DNA of 64,000 nt from Chloracidobacterium sp. (GTDB lineage Bacteria; Acidobacteriota; Blastocatellia; Pyrinomonadales; Pyrinomonadaceae), in the NCBI GenBank assembly GCA_016712045.1, contig JADJRV010000012.1, positions 108,641 to 172,640 on the forward strand, read 5' to 3'. Both the position numbers and the translations under genes were made by a program. The stretch's first letter is position 1; every line of letters begins with the position of its first letter. Below are positions 1-8,581 of this stretch, one piece after another. The notes beneath the pieces were generated by a model. It saw only the letters and a program-made list of their open reading frames with translations. It was not told where the DNA came from and did not search any database.

Positions 1-383
1 CGTATCAACCGGGCGATCTGATCTATTCCATTAACCTGCGGATATTCACCGCCAAACGAACGCCACAGATAACCATAGACCGGCCCGAGGTCACCCTCAT
101 CGCGGTCAAATCTTGCAGTTTGCTCACTGGTCGCCCATTCTGCCCAGATATCGACACCGCGTGATTTCAGGTCCTTTTCATCCGTCGATCCACTCAAAAA
201 CCAAAATAGTTCCTCCGCGACCCAGCGAAACGGCACACGTTTTGTCGTCACTATCGGAAACCCTTCGCGTAAGTTGAACCGCGTTTGATAGCCAAACGTC
301 GATATCGTGCCCGTCCCCGTGCGGTCCTCATGACGGACGCCGGTTTCAAGAATATGCTTTAGTAGATCGTGGTATTGCCTCAT
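1..383 (-). CDS. thyA: Thymidylate synthase, N-terminal part (runs off the window)
   Basis: Makes dTMP from dUMP using methylene-tetrahydrofolate in the cytoplasm. Translating the minus strand from the ATG at 381-383 gives an unbroken ThyA N-terminus of about 127 residues: MRQYHDLLKHILETGVRHED, then the folate/phosphate-loop region RTGTGTISTFGYQTRF, FWFLSGSTD and the region around residues 105-115 (GDLGPVYGYLWR). The catalytic Cys lies beyond position 1, so about half of the usual ~264 residues is missing because of the window edge, not a mutation. It is transcribed divergently from the gene at 429. Family identity is very secure. Confidence 0.95.
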   Translation of the reverse strand, partial: MRQYHDLLKHILETGVRHEDRTGTGTISTFGYQTRFNLREGFPIVTTKRVPFRWVAEELFWFLSGSTDEKDLKSRGVDIWAEWATSEQTARFDRDEGDLGPVYGYLWRSFGGEYPQVNGIDQIARLI

Positions 384-428
384 CGTAGGTTTGTGGATTA
401 ATTGTCTAAAAGTTACCATAAATAGCTT

Positions 429-893
429 ATGTCGGGGAAACTTGAGGTCAGTTTTAACAGTCCGCAGTGCGGTTGGATGTCGATCGGTTTTGACGACGGC
501 GCCAGTGAATTTCACACGACGACGGCTCATGCTCCGCACGAGTCGGCCCTACCCGAGTTGATGCGTATTTTGACTGACCTGATGGCGGAATCGTCTGCTC
601 CCCGCGAACGCACCCTAAAATGGAATCGGGATCCTGAGGAGTTTGATTTTCGATTCGTCCGCGAGGGCGATAAGATGCTGCTGCAGATATATCAGTATCC
701 GACCGACGACCGTTCGTTTGCCGAGCGTGAACTCGTCTTTACGCATCTGGACATCGCGGAAAATGTATTCAGGGCCTTCGCGACAACATTCGAGCAGCTT
801 TACGTCGACCGCGACACTGACGAATTTGAGTTCAACTGGCGTCAGCCATTTCCGTTTGCGGAATACGAAAAATTTAAGAAGAGGATGATTTAG
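429..893 (+). CDS. Hypothetical cytoplasmic protein, 154 aa
   Basis: I do not recognise a family. The protein is acidic, has no signal peptide or membrane segment, and is rich in aromatic residues (Trp at about 16 and 64, the FRFVREGDKMLLQIYQYP stretch, Phe-rich C-terminus); it looks like a compact alpha/beta protein. The ATG at 429 has no clear Shine-Dalgarno, only an A+T-rich CATAAAT a few bases upstream. It is divergent from thyA with 45 bp between. Its TAG stop is the first three bases of an inverted repeat array (891-965), so the repeat probably replaced the native 3' flank. Codon use resembles the neighbours, so the frame is likely real. Confidence 0.6.
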   Translation: MSGKLEVSFNSPQCGWMSIGFDDGASEFHTTTAHAPHESALPELMRILTDLMAESSAPRERTLKWNRDPEEFDFRFVREGDKMLLQIYQYPTDDRSFAERELVFTHLDIAENVFRAFATTFEQLYVDRDTDEFEFNWRQPFPFAEYEKFKKRMI

Positions 894-965
894 CCACAAA
901 TTGCACGAATAACACGAATGGTCGGAAGCAGTCTTATTCGTGAAATTCGTGTTATTCGTGGCTAA
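891..965. repeat. Inverted pair of 9-bp tandem arrays (CACGAATAA type)
   Basis: The left arm is three degenerate nonamers (CACAAATTG, CACGAATAA, CACGAATGG). The right arm read in reverse complement is CACGAATAA, CACGAATTT, CACGAATAA. Arms of about 28 bp are separated by roughly 11 bp. The left end supplies the stop codon of the upstream gene and the right end sits seven bases before the next ATG, so it fills the whole intergenic space. Confidence 0.85.
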
Positions 966-971
966 ATTCTT

Positions 972-1966
972 ATGAAAGAGAAATTACTAGATCTATTAGC
1001 TTGCCCGACCTGCGGCGGTGATATTTTGCTGGCATATGCGAGCAAATACGACGACCGCGAGATCATCGAAGGCGTGCTGACGTGTAAAAAATGCGACCGC
1101 GAATACAAAGTGGTTCGCGGTGTGCCCCGTTTTGCCGACCTCGGCAAGATCGAAGAAGACAAGGCCGCGACAGCGGAAAATTTTGGCTGGCAGTGGACGA
1201 ATTTTACGCAGGAAGATCCAAAGTACAACGAACAATTTCTCGGCTGGCTCCAGCCCGTAAAAAAAGAATTCTTTGAAGGCAAAGTCATCCTCGAAGGCGG
1301 TTGCGGCAAAGGCCGTCATACAAAACTCGCTGCTGAATGGGGAGCAACGGAAGTGGTTGGAATCGACCTCGGTGACGGTGTCGAATCTGCATTTGCGTTG
1401 ACCCGCAATATGCCAAATACACATATTGTCCAATGCGACATATTCAAACTCCCGCTAAAAAAGGCGTTTGATTATGCTTTCAGCGTTGGCGTGTTGCACC
1501 ATACCCCAGATCCCAAAAGGCATTCCTTTCACTCGCCGGAAAGGTGAAAAGCGGCGGTCATATTTCGGCTTGGGTTTACGGCGCCGAGAATAACGAATGG
1601 ATCACACGATACGTCGATCCTGTCCGCACGGGTTTTACATCGCAGATCAGCCAGCCGATTCTGTATCAATTATCAAAGCTACCGACGCTGAGCGTATTTT
1701 TAACGACAAAACTTATCTACCGCCCACTAAACGCGGTCGCAAAACCGGTCGCAAACAAGCTTTTTTACAACGAATATCTCAATCACCTCGGCACGTTTGG
1801 CTGGCGCGAGCAGCACAACATCGTATTCGATCATCTCGTCGCGCCGACGGCGTTTTATATCGCAAAGGACGATTTCGCCGGTTGGTGGAACGAGATCGCC
1901 GCCGAGGACGTTAAAATAACGTGGCATAATGAGAATAGCTGGTGCGGATTCGGAAAGATCGTATGA
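972..1966 (+). CDS. SAM-dependent methyltransferase with Trm112-like zinc ribbon (one frameshift)
   Basis: Class I methyltransferase with an N-terminal Trm112/UPF0434-type zinc ribbon: Cys11-x2-Cys14 and Cys38-x2-Cys41, then the SAM loop EGGCGKGRH (about 107-115), an acidic IDLGD and the post-motif GVLHHTPDP. Such proteins often sit in glycan or natural-product tailoring loci. The frame breaks at an A4 run (1515-1518): with A5 the protein continues PKKAFLSLAGKVKSGGHISA and gives about 331 aa; as written, the first part ends at 1547 and the rest is open to 1966. The last four bases (1963-1966) overlap the next ATG (ATGA), implying coupled translation. The substrate cannot be told from sequence. 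Confidence 0.85.
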
Positions 1967-2601
1967 AGTTTGATCGTGGAATAGACAAAAAATACCGTAA
2001 ATCGGTCGAGGATGCGTTCGAGACGATCGTCGCCAAGGGCAATGATTTTCATCGTCATATGATGAACGAGATCATCGAATCCGATCTGCTCGTTCAGGTG
2101 CTGCCGGTCAGCAAGGTAAACGCTTCGGGTATTACCGGCGTCATCAATTCGGTCAAGACCAATTACAAACTCGCGACCGAGCGGCTGAGTTTGCGTGAAT
2201 CGTTAGGTGAGATATACATCGCGATCGCCGAGGAAACGATCGACACCGGCGGGCAGCGCGGATGCGAAGGTACGTTTGTCCACGAGGGCCGCCACGCATA
2301 CGATTTTGCACAGACGCTCGAAAGCCTCTCGAACGCCGATATGAATCCGATCGGCATATTTAACCCGACGCTTTACGAGCTCGAATGGGAAGCCCACAAA
2401 ACCGCCGGTGATTATATGCTCTGCCGCGACCAACAGGATTTCATTGACGAGGGATTGCAGCTCATGATCCTCTGCCAAGCTGACGGCAAATGCGAGGTTA
2501 GCGATGACGGCATCATGAAAAGATTGCAGGACAGTTACGGCCTCGATATGACAGGAAACCCAGGTTCGCTCGCGAGTGAGATGATGGGACTGAGAGTATA
2601 A
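1963..2601 (+). CDS. Putative HEGRH metalloprotein (zincin-like), unknown family
   Basis: Start chosen at the ATG of the ATGA overlap with the upstream methyltransferase, giving 212 aa. The central motif VHEGRHAYDF (His107, Glu108, His111) is a HExxH zinc-site signature. About 30 residues later comes ELEWEAHKTAGDYM, whose Glu139/141/143 could give the third ligand, as in gluzincins. No signal peptide or membrane segment, so it is probably cytoplasmic. The N-terminus looks like a helical substrate domain and the C-terminus has several Cys (LCRD, ILCQADGKCEV). I do not recognise a named family; protease activity is inferred from the motif only. It is coexpressed with methyltransferases, a glycosyltransferase and an amidotransferase. 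Confidence 0.65.
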   Translation: MKFDRGIDKKYRKSVEDAFETIVAKGNDFHRHMMNEIIESDLLVQVLPVSKVNASGITGVINSVKTNYKLATERLSLRESLGEIYIAIAEETIDTGGQRGCEGTFVHEGRHAYDFAQTLESLSNADMNPIGIFNPTLYELEWEAHKTAGDYMLCRDQQDFIDEGLQLMILCQADGKCEVSDDGIMKRLQDSYGLDMTGNPGSLASEMMGLRV

Positions 2602-2611
2602 TAGTAATTAT

Positions 2612-3391
2612 ATGAACGCCGCTTTACCGCAGGAAATGCAGCAGCATACATACGCCATCATGGACGAGGTCGAGGGCTCGCATTGGTGGTTTGTCGGCCG
2701 GCGCGCGATCCTTGAGAGTTTTCTAGGCCCGATCGTTGAAAAAATCCGCAATCCGCAATCCGCAATCCGCATTCTCGATGTTGGGTGCGGCACCGGGGCA
2801 AACATCGAGATGCTCTCGCAATTCGGCGAGGCCGAGGGTGTTGACGTTTCGGATGATGCTTTGGAATTTTGCCGCCGCAAGGGATTAAACGTTCAAAAAG
2901 GATTGGCCGAAACACTGCCGTACGAGGATGAGTCGTTTGAACTGACGACCGCTCTCGACGTGGTCGAGCATCTCGACGACGATATAGCGGGCCTAAAAGC
3001 GATGTTTCGCGTGACAAAACGTGGCGGTTATTCGCTGATCTTTGTGCCGGCGTTTATGTGGCTTTGGGGAGTGCAGGACGATATCTCGAATCACCGCATT
3101 CGCTACACCAAAAAACAGATCGTCGAGCGGTTAGAAGCGGTGGGCTATACGGTCGAGCGTGCAACTTACGCCAACTGGACATTTTTCGCACCGATTCTCG
3201 CCGGACGAACGATCATGAAGCTGACCGGCATCAAACCCGAGTCTGAAAATAACATAACGATATCCGGCCTGAACGGTGTTTTTGGCAAGCTCTTCGGTTC
3301 CGAGCGGTTTTGGTTAAAGCACTTTAATTTTCCGCTCGGCGTGTCGATCGTCGTCGTAGCAAAAAAAGAATTAGAATCAGATGCACGATAA
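2612..3391 (+). CDS. Class I SAM-dependent methyltransferase
   Basis: 259 aa. Motif I ILDVGCGTGANIEML lies at about 54-68, followed by the acidic GVDVSDDAL, the motif IV-like LTTALDVVEHLDDD and a C-terminal half of the type seen in glycan-cluster methyltransferases (FWLKHFNFPLGVSIVVVAKK). The N-terminal EGSHWWFVGRRAIL is also typical of that group. Residues 44-53 just before motif I are encoded by a four-unit heptamer array, a probable recent insertion in a tolerant linker. The last 11 bases overlap the next gene. Acceptor unknown; context suggests a lipid-linked sugar or polyketide-like intermediate. Confidence 0.85.
   Translation: MNAALPQEMQQHTYAIMDEVEGSHWWFVGRRAILESFLGPIVEKIRNPQSAIRILDVGCGTGANIEMLSQFGEAEGVDVSDDALEFCRRKGLNVQKGLAETLPYEDESFELTTALDVVEHLDDDIAGLKAMFRVTKRGGYSLIFVPAFMWLWGVQDDISNHRIRYTKKQIVERLEAVGYTVERATYANWTFFAPILAGRTIMKLTGIKPESENNITISGLNGVFGKLFGSERFWLKHFNFPLGVSIVVVAKKELESDAR
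2743..2770. repeat. Four perfect AATCCGC heptamers inside a gene
   Basis: Four consecutive AATCCGC units (28 bp) in the methyltransferase gene, directly upstream of the codons for the SAM-binding motif. The unit is not a multiple of three, so gaining or losing one copy would shift the frame before the active site. Confidence 0.9.
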
Positions 3392-4334
3392 GAATCCCGA
3401 ATTGTCGCTATTCCTCCCCGTTTTAGACGAGGAAGAGAACCTGCGTCCGATGCACGCAAAGATCGCGGCGGCGCTGGACGCGCTTGGCAAGACGGCTGAG
3501 GTCATCTATGTCGATGACGGTTCGACGGATAAGAGTTTGGAGATATTAAAAGAGATCGCCGCCTCGGACGATCGGGTTCGTGTGGTCTCGCTTCGGCGTA
3601 ATTACGGCCAGACGGCGGCGATGTCGGCGGGTATCGACGCTGCTAAGGGCGACATTCTCATCCCGATGGACGCCGACTTGCAAAATGATCCGGCGGATAT
3701 CTCGCGGCTTTTAGACAAACTAAATGAAGGCTACGACGTCGTGTCGGGCTGGCGAAAAAACCGTCAGGACAAGCTCATTTCACGCAAGATACCGTCGCAG
3801 ATCGCCAATCGCATCATCTCTTGGATCGGCGGTGTAAAGCTGCACGATTACGGCTGCTCGCTCAAAGCTTACCGCCGCGATGTGATCCAGGACGTGCAGC
3901 TCTACGGCGAGATGCACCGCTTTATCCCGATTTATGCAAGCTGGGCCGGCGCCCGCGTTGCCGAGATACCGGTCGATCATCACGCCCGCACGATGGGCAA
4001 ATCAAAATACGGCATCTCGCGCACCATCAAAGTTGTTTTCGACCTGATGACGATCAAATTTATGGCGTCGTATCAGACCAAACCGATCTATGTTTTCGGC
4101 ATGTTTGGCATGCTCGCGTTTTTGCTCTCAGTTATCTCCGGTATATGGGCGATCGTACTGAAATTTTACGGCGTCTCGTTTATCCAAACTCCTTTGCCTG
4201 TGGTGACGGTCGTTATGCTTGCGATCTCTGTACAGTTTTTCCTGATGGGACTGCTAGCCGAACTCTCGGTCCGCACCTATCACGAGTCACAGGACAAGGC
4301 CATCTACGCTGTGCGTGAGAGAATAGGATTCTAA
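3381..4334 (+). CDS. Family 2 glycosyltransferase, polyprenol-phosphate sugar synthase type, membrane-anchored
   Basis: 317 aa. A GT-A domain with VDDGSTD (44-50), NYGQTAAMSAG and the metal/nucleotide site MDADLQNDP (96-104), then two hydrophobic hairpin helices (about 239-264 and 270-293). This is the DPM1/GtrB-like layout: the enzyme transfers a sugar from a nucleotide donor to undecaprenyl phosphate at the inner face of the membrane. SGWRKNRQD and HARTMGKSKYG are also typical. It overlaps the upstream methyltransferase by 11 bases and is 3 bp from asnB. The sugar is not predictable from sequence; transfer to another lipid acceptor is possible. Confidence 0.9.
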   Translation: MHDKNPELSLFLPVLDEEENLRPMHAKIAAALDALGKTAEVIYVDDGSTDKSLEILKEIAASDDRVRVVSLRRNYGQTAAMSAGIDAAKGDILIPMDADLQNDPADISRLLDKLNEGYDVVSGWRKNRQDKLISRKIPSQIANRIISWIGGVKLHDYGCSLKAYRRDVIQDVQLYGEMHRFIPIYASWAGARVAEIPVDHHARTMGKSKYGISRTIKVVFDLMTIKFMASYQTKPIYVFGMFGMLAFLLSVISGIWAIVLKFYGVSFIQTPLPVVTVVMLAISVQFFLMGLLAELSVRTYHESQDKAIYAVRERIGF

Positions 4335-4337
4335 TCA

Positions 4338-6230
4338 ATGTGCGGCATCGCCGGGTGGATAAACCTACAACAATCTAAAGAAAATCATACCGAATCGGTT
4401 CTGCATTCGATGTGTGAACGGATAATTCACCGCGGGCCAAATTCCGAAGGCCTGTGGCTCGACGACACTGTCGCACTTGGGATGCGGCGGCTGTCGATCA
4501 TCGATCTGCACACCGGCGACCAGCCCGTTTTTAATTGCGATAAGTCGGTTATCGTAATGATGAACGGCGAGCTGTATAACTATCGCAAAGTTCGTGCGGA
4601 ACTCGAAAAGAGAGGCCACAAATTCACAACTAAGTCGGACACGGAAATTTTGCCGCACCTTTACGAAGAATACGGCGAGGATCTCGTTGACCACCTTAAC
4701 GGGATGTATGCGTTCTCGCTCTGGGATACGCGTAAGAAAAAACTGATCATCGCCCGCGACCGTTTCGGCGAAAAGCCTTTGTATTACGGTGTCTTTGACG
4801 GCAAACTGATCTACGCATCCGAGCCTAAAGCGATGCTCGAACATCCGTCGGTCAACGCCGAACTCGACACGGACGCTCTGCGGCACTACCTCTCATATGA
4901 TTACGTGCCTGCTCCGATGTCGATCTACAACGGCATCTCAAAGCTACCCGCCGCCCACATGCTGACGGTCGAGAATGGCGAGATCAAAACGCGGCGTTTT
5001 TGGAATATGAGTTGGTCGGCAAGACAAGCGGGTTCTATTGAGGACAAAGCATCTGAACTTCGCGACCTGCTCTCCGACGCTGTCCGCATGCAACTCGTGT
5101 CTGATGTACCGCTTGGAATCTTGCTGTCCGGCGGCATCGACTCATCGACTGTCGCGGCGTTTGCAACGCAACACGCGACGGAACGCGTCAAAACATTTTC
5201 GATCGGCTTTGAAGAAGATTCATTTGACGAGTCACGTTATGCCCGTCAGGTTGCAAAACACCTAGACACAGAGCATTACGAGGAAAAGCTGTCCGCCACG
5301 ACTGCGGGTGATCTGATCTCTGATATCGGCGCGTGGCTCGACGAACCTCTCTCGGACGGCTCGCTGATCCCGACATTTTTGCTCGCTCAGTTTGTGCGAA
5401 AACACGTCACCGTCGCTCTCGGCGGCGATGGCGGTGACGAGCTTTTTGCCGGTTACCCAATGTATTACGCCCACACGGTCGCGGCAAAATACGCCCGCGT
5501 TCCGTCCTTTCTTCGCAAGGGCTTTATCGAACCAGTCGTAAAACGATTGCCCGTTTCGACAAAAAATATGTCGTTCGATTACAAGGCAAAACGCTTTGTT
5601 CGCGGAGCTAATCTCGACACCGTCGAACGGCATCATTCGTGGTTCGGTTCGTTTAGCCTTGAAGAACAAGGCCAACTGCTGACGCCCGAGATACTTGCAG
5701 CAAGCGACGGCGATATCTATCGTGGTCCGCGTGAATTGCTTGCATTGTGCGACGCCACGACCGAGATCGAACAGATGCAGTTTCTCGACATAAATTACTA
5801 CATGGCCGAGGACATCCTGACCAAGGTCGATCGTGCGGCGATGGCCGTCAGTCTCGAAACGCGTGCGCCGTTCCTCGATCCGCGTATCGGCCAGTTTGCC
5901 GCGTCGCTACCGCTCCAATACAAACTCAGCGGCAAAAACGGAAAGCACATCCTAAAAAAGGCGATGGCCGATCTGCTGCCGGCAAATATTTTGCACCGTC
6001 CCAAAAAAGGCTTTGGCATTCCGATCGCCGAATGGCTCAAGGGCCGTCTCAATCCGCTGATGAACGATCTGCTCGCGCCGGTGAGGTTAAAAGATCAGGG
6101 CATCTTTAATGCGGAGTACGTCCAACAATTAATCACCGAACACGAACGCGGCACCGCCAGCCATCATAAGCAGCTCTGGACACTGCTGGTTTTTCAGCTA
6201 TGGTACGATAACTTTTTGCAGAGGCCGTGA
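4338..6230 (+). CDS. asnB: Asparagine synthase (glutamine-hydrolysing)
   Basis: 630 aa, intact. N-terminal class II glutaminase domain begins MCGIAGWI, with Cys2 as nucleophile exposed once Met is removed. The C-terminal ATP-pyrophosphatase domain has the P-loop LSGGIDSSTV at about 263-272. It converts aspartate, glutamine and ATP to asparagine; homologues in sugar clusters may amidate other carboxylates. It is the last gene of the five-gene run starting at 972, 3 bp after the glycosyltransferase, and is followed by a REP-like hairpin. The position among methyl- and glycosyltransferases makes a tailoring role plausible, but classical AsnB function is equally consistent. Confidence 0.9.
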   Translation: MCGIAGWINLQQSKENHTESVLHSMCERIIHRGPNSEGLWLDDTVALGMRRLSIIDLHTGDQPVFNCDKSVIVMMNGELYNYRKVRAELEKRGHKFTTKSDTEILPHLYEEYGEDLVDHLNGMYAFSLWDTRKKKLIIARDRFGEKPLYYGVFDGKLIYASEPKAMLEHPSVNAELDTDALRHYLSYDYVPAPMSIYNGISKLPAAHMLTVENGEIKTRRFWNMSWSARQAGSIEDKASELRDLLSDAVRMQLVSDVPLGILLSGGIDSSTVAAFATQHATERVKTFSIGFEEDSFDESRYARQVAKHLDTEHYEEKLSATTAGDLISDIGAWLDEPLSDGSLIPTFLLAQFVRKHVTVALGGDGGDELFAGYPMYYAHTVAAKYARVPSFLRKGFIEPVVKRLPVSTKNMSFDYKAKRFVRGANLDTVERHHSWFGSFSLEEQGQLLTPEILAASDGDIYRGPRELLALCDATTEIEQMQFLDINYYMAEDILTKVDRAAMAVSLETRAPFLDPRIGQFAASLPLQYKLSGKNGKHILKKAMADLLPANILHRPKKGFGIPIAEWLKGRLNPLMNDLLAPVRLKDQGIFNAEYVQQLITEHERGTASHHKQLWTLLVFQLWYDNFLQRP

Positions 6231-6246
6231 TTGTGGAGGCTCTTGT

Positions 6247-6324
6247 TGCAGAAGCCCGCACGTTAGTAAGGGCGTACCATCCAACGTAAATAGCTACGCC
6301 CTTGCTCACGCGCGGGCTTCTGCA
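6247..6324. repeat. REP-like hairpin, AAGCCCGCAC family, copy 1
   Basis: Two 30-base arms (6247-6276 and 6295-6324) are near-perfect inverted complements: TGCAGAAGCCCGCAC...AAGGGCGTA against TACGCCCTT...GCGGGCTTCTGCA. A second copy with the same core (AAGCCCGCAC, then TAAGGGCGT) lies at 59380-59444. Located just after asnB, where it would fold in RNA and may act as a 3'-end structure. Confidence 0.85.
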
Positions 6325-6353
6325 TCATAAAAGATTCGCGTATTATCAAATTT

Positions 6354-7298
6354 ATGGCATCACTTTATCCTGAGATCGAACCTTTTGACAGCGGTATGCT
6401 CGCCGTTTCGGATATTCACACGATCTATTACGAACGTGCTGGCAACCCGAACGGCATCCCGGTTGTATTTCTGCACGGCGGCCCGGGCGGCGGGTTGATA
6501 CCGATGTACCGGCAATATTTTGATCCGGCGGTTTATCAGATCGTATTGTTTGACCAACGCGGCTCAGGCGATTCGACGCCACATGCCGAGCTTGAGGGTA
6601 ATACGACATGGGACCTGATCGCGGACATGGAAACGCTGCGTGAGAAATTTGGCGTCGATAAATGGTATGTTTTTGGCGGATCGTGGGGCAGCACGCTGAG
6701 CCTTGCGTATGCGGTGACGCATCCGGACAGATGTTTGGGGCTCATTCTTCGTGGCATTTTCCTGACGCGGCGAAAGGAACTTGAGTGGTTTTATCAGTAC
6801 GGTGCGTCCGAGATCTTCCCCGATTTTTGGGAACGCTACCGCGACGAGATACCTGTGGACGAGCGTGGTGATTTTATCGCGGCATATCACAAGCGTTTGA
6901 CGAGCGAAGACGAGCAGGTTCGACTGTCGGCGGCACGGGCTTGGAGCGTTTGGGAAGGCTCGACGTCAAAGCTCTACCCGAGCGAAGACCTGATGAACCA
7001 CTGGGAAGGAGCTCACGAGGCTCTGAGCCTCGCTCGCATCGAGTGCCATTATTTTACGAACAACTCGTTTTTCCCGACCGAAAATTATCTGCTCGAAAAT
7101 GTCGATAAGATCCGCCATCTCCCGACCGTTATCGTCCAGGGCCGCTATGACGTAGTTTGCCCGATAACCTCAGCTTGGGACCTGCACAAAGCATTGCCCG
7201 AGGCCGAATTTATCGTCGTGCCTGACGCTGGACATTCGGTCTCAGAGCCCGGAATTACCTCAGCTTTGGTCGAAGCGATGGACAGATTCCGCCCATAG
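6354..7298 (+). CDS. pip: Proline iminopeptidase
   Basis: 314 aa alpha/beta-hydrolase of peptidase family S33 that removes N-terminal proline from peptides in the cytoplasm. Oxyanion motif HGGPGGG at 41-47, nucleophile elbow GGSWGS with Ser110, then Asp266 (GRYDVV) and His294 (DAGHS) complete the triad. No signal peptide; length is normal for the family. Upstream, TATTAT at 6341-6346 is followed by exactly seven bases and then the ATG with no Shine-Dalgarno, suggesting a leaderless transcript. Not obviously tied to neighbours. Confidence 0.93.
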   Translation: MASLYPEIEPFDSGMLAVSDIHTIYYERAGNPNGIPVVFLHGGPGGGLIPMYRQYFDPAVYQIVLFDQRGSGDSTPHAELEGNTTWDLIADMETLREKFGVDKWYVFGGSWGSTLSLAYAVTHPDRCLGLILRGIFLTRRKELEWFYQYGASEIFPDFWERYRDEIPVDERGDFIAAYHKRLTSEDEQVRLSAARAWSVWEGSTSKLYPSEDLMNHWEGAHEALSLARIECHYFTNNSFFPTENYLLENVDKIRHLPTVIVQGRYDVVCPITSAWDLHKALPEAEFIVVPDAGHSVSEPGITSALVEAMDRFRP

Positions 7299-7405
7299 GA
7301 TTGAAATTTAGCGTGAATCTTAGCCCGATTAGCGGTATGATGAAAATATATTGAAAGCGTTGGCCAATAGCCCGCGTCAAAACGTCTAATATCCAGGATA
7401 TTTAT

Positions 7406-7669
7406 ATGAACTTTGGAACAACAGAAATTTTATTGATCGTTGCGGTGCTTTTCCTGCTATTTGGTGCGACCAAACTACCACAACTCGCAAAATCGCTAGG
7501 TGCGACACGCAAAGCTTTCAAGGATGGTATGCGCGAGGCCGAAGAAGAAGAAAAAGCCGAGGCTGTCCAAAAGCTAGAATCTAAGGCCGACACGCCGCAG
7601 ATCACCAACATGAGTGACGAGGCTCTGGTGGAAGAAATGCGCAAGCGTGCCGAGGCAAAGCAGGCCTAA
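7406..7669 (+). CDS. tatA: Twin-arginine translocase TatA/E-type subunit
   Basis: 87 aa. One N-terminal membrane helix (ILLIVAVLFLLFGATKL, about 8-24), then the amphipathic helix typical of TatA with the FG hinge and PQLAKSLGATRKAFKDGM, and a charged Glu/Lys-rich tail. Forms the pore-building component that exports folded proteins; PhoD at 23847 in this window carries a twin-arginine signal and would be a client. No tatB or tatC lies nearby. TatB is the alternative, but short length and FGATKLPQLAKS favour TatA. It converges with the methyltransferase at 7674, 4 bp apart. Confidence 0.9.
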   Translation: MNFGTTEILLIVAVLFLLFGATKLPQLAKSLGATRKAFKDGMREAEEEEKAEAVQKLESKADTPQITNMSDEALVEEMRKRAEAKQA

Positions 7670-7673
7670 ACGC

Positions 7674-8468
7674 TCACTCTTTCTCACCCGTCAGCAGCGT
7701 GGCCTTTACCGTAAATCTAAAGCTGAGCGATTCACCCTCGGCGTCTATTAGTTGAGCGAGTTTTTCCGTAACTCGCTCTTTTTCGTTTTCATCGAGCATC
7801 TCTAGCCACGTGGGCAATAGGAAATCGGCGACGAGCGGCGAGGCGATAAATTCCGCACCGTTCTCATACTCAAACGCCTCTAGCTCGGTTTTTGTCTGAA
7901 CATTTACAAGCCCGATCTGCTTAGCGATCTCCTCTACCCGCGAGACGGTCGGCTGATCGCTGATAAGTTTTTCCGCCGCCGCACCGTGTTCGGCAAGACC
8001 CTCAGTAAAAAGCACTTCCCACAGGATAGACGCAACCTCGCCAAAGCTGCCCGCCGTCGGCAGAAAAACGGCAACCTCACCACCCGTTCGGGCAACCCGC
8101 ATGGCGTCTGCAATAAAATCTTCGACCTCGAGCGGCCTGACAAATGTTCCGTCAGCCAACACAGTATCAAAAGCATCACTTTCAAATCGCAGCATCGAAA
8201 AATCGACATTCGAACTCAATACCGCAGCTTTATCCAGAGCGATCTGTAGCACATCCTCATTTTCAGCCGTCGCGAAAATATCGGTCTTTGTGCCAAATTT
8301 CTCGTCTATAGCGAGCGCATGATTGCCCGTTCCTGCGTTGAGGTAGAGTAGATTATCCGAGTCGCTCAGATCGAGATGCTTGTCCACGAGATCGGCAAAA
8401 CGCTGTGTCCACTCGCTCGCGACCGACAGGTCGAGCAAAAAAGCGAGTTCTTTTTGGGTCTTAGTCAT
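7674..8468 (-). CDS. SAM methyltransferase-like protein
   Basis: 264 aa. The first half resembles a class I methyltransferase: LLYLNAGTGNHALAID is a weak motif I (about 40-55) and FDTVLADGTFVRPLEVEDF resembles motif IV; ARTGGEVAVFLPTAGSFGEV resembles the later beta strands. The canonical GxGxG is degenerate (NAGTGN) and the acidic motif II is not obvious, so activity is uncertain. The C-terminus is highly acidic. Divergent from the SDR gene, with the intervening space occupied by an inverted heptamer array. Confidence 0.65.
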   Translation of the reverse strand: MTKTQKELAFLLDLSVASEWTQRFADLVDKHLDLSDSDNLLYLNAGTGNHALAIDEKFGTKTDIFATAENEDVLQIALDKAAVLSSNVDFSMLRFESDAFDTVLADGTFVRPLEVEDFIADAMRVARTGGEVAVFLPTAGSFGEVASILWEVLFTEGLAEHGAAAEKLISDQPTVSRVEEIAKQIGLVNVQTKTELEAFEYENGAEFIASPLVADFLLPTWLEMLDENEKERVTEKLAQLIDAEGESLSFRFTVKATLLTGEKE

Positions 8469-8472
8469 ACAC

Positions 8473-8578
8473 TAATCGTAAATAGTAAATCGTGAATAGT
8501 AAATCGTGAATCAGGTTTTGAACTTCTCGTGATCCGCCATTTACTAATTACGATTCACCATTTACTATTCACTAATCA
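8473..8578. repeat. Inverted pair of heptamer arrays (GTRAATN type)
   Basis: Left arm reads GTAAATA, GTAAATC, GTGAATA, GTAAATC, GTGAATC. The right arm in reverse complement reads GTGAATA, GTAAATG, GTGAATC, GTAATTA, GTAAATG. The arrays face each other and fill the space between two divergent genes, so any promoter for either gene must lie within or at the edge of the repeat. Confidence 0.85.
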
Positions 8579-8581
8579 ATT

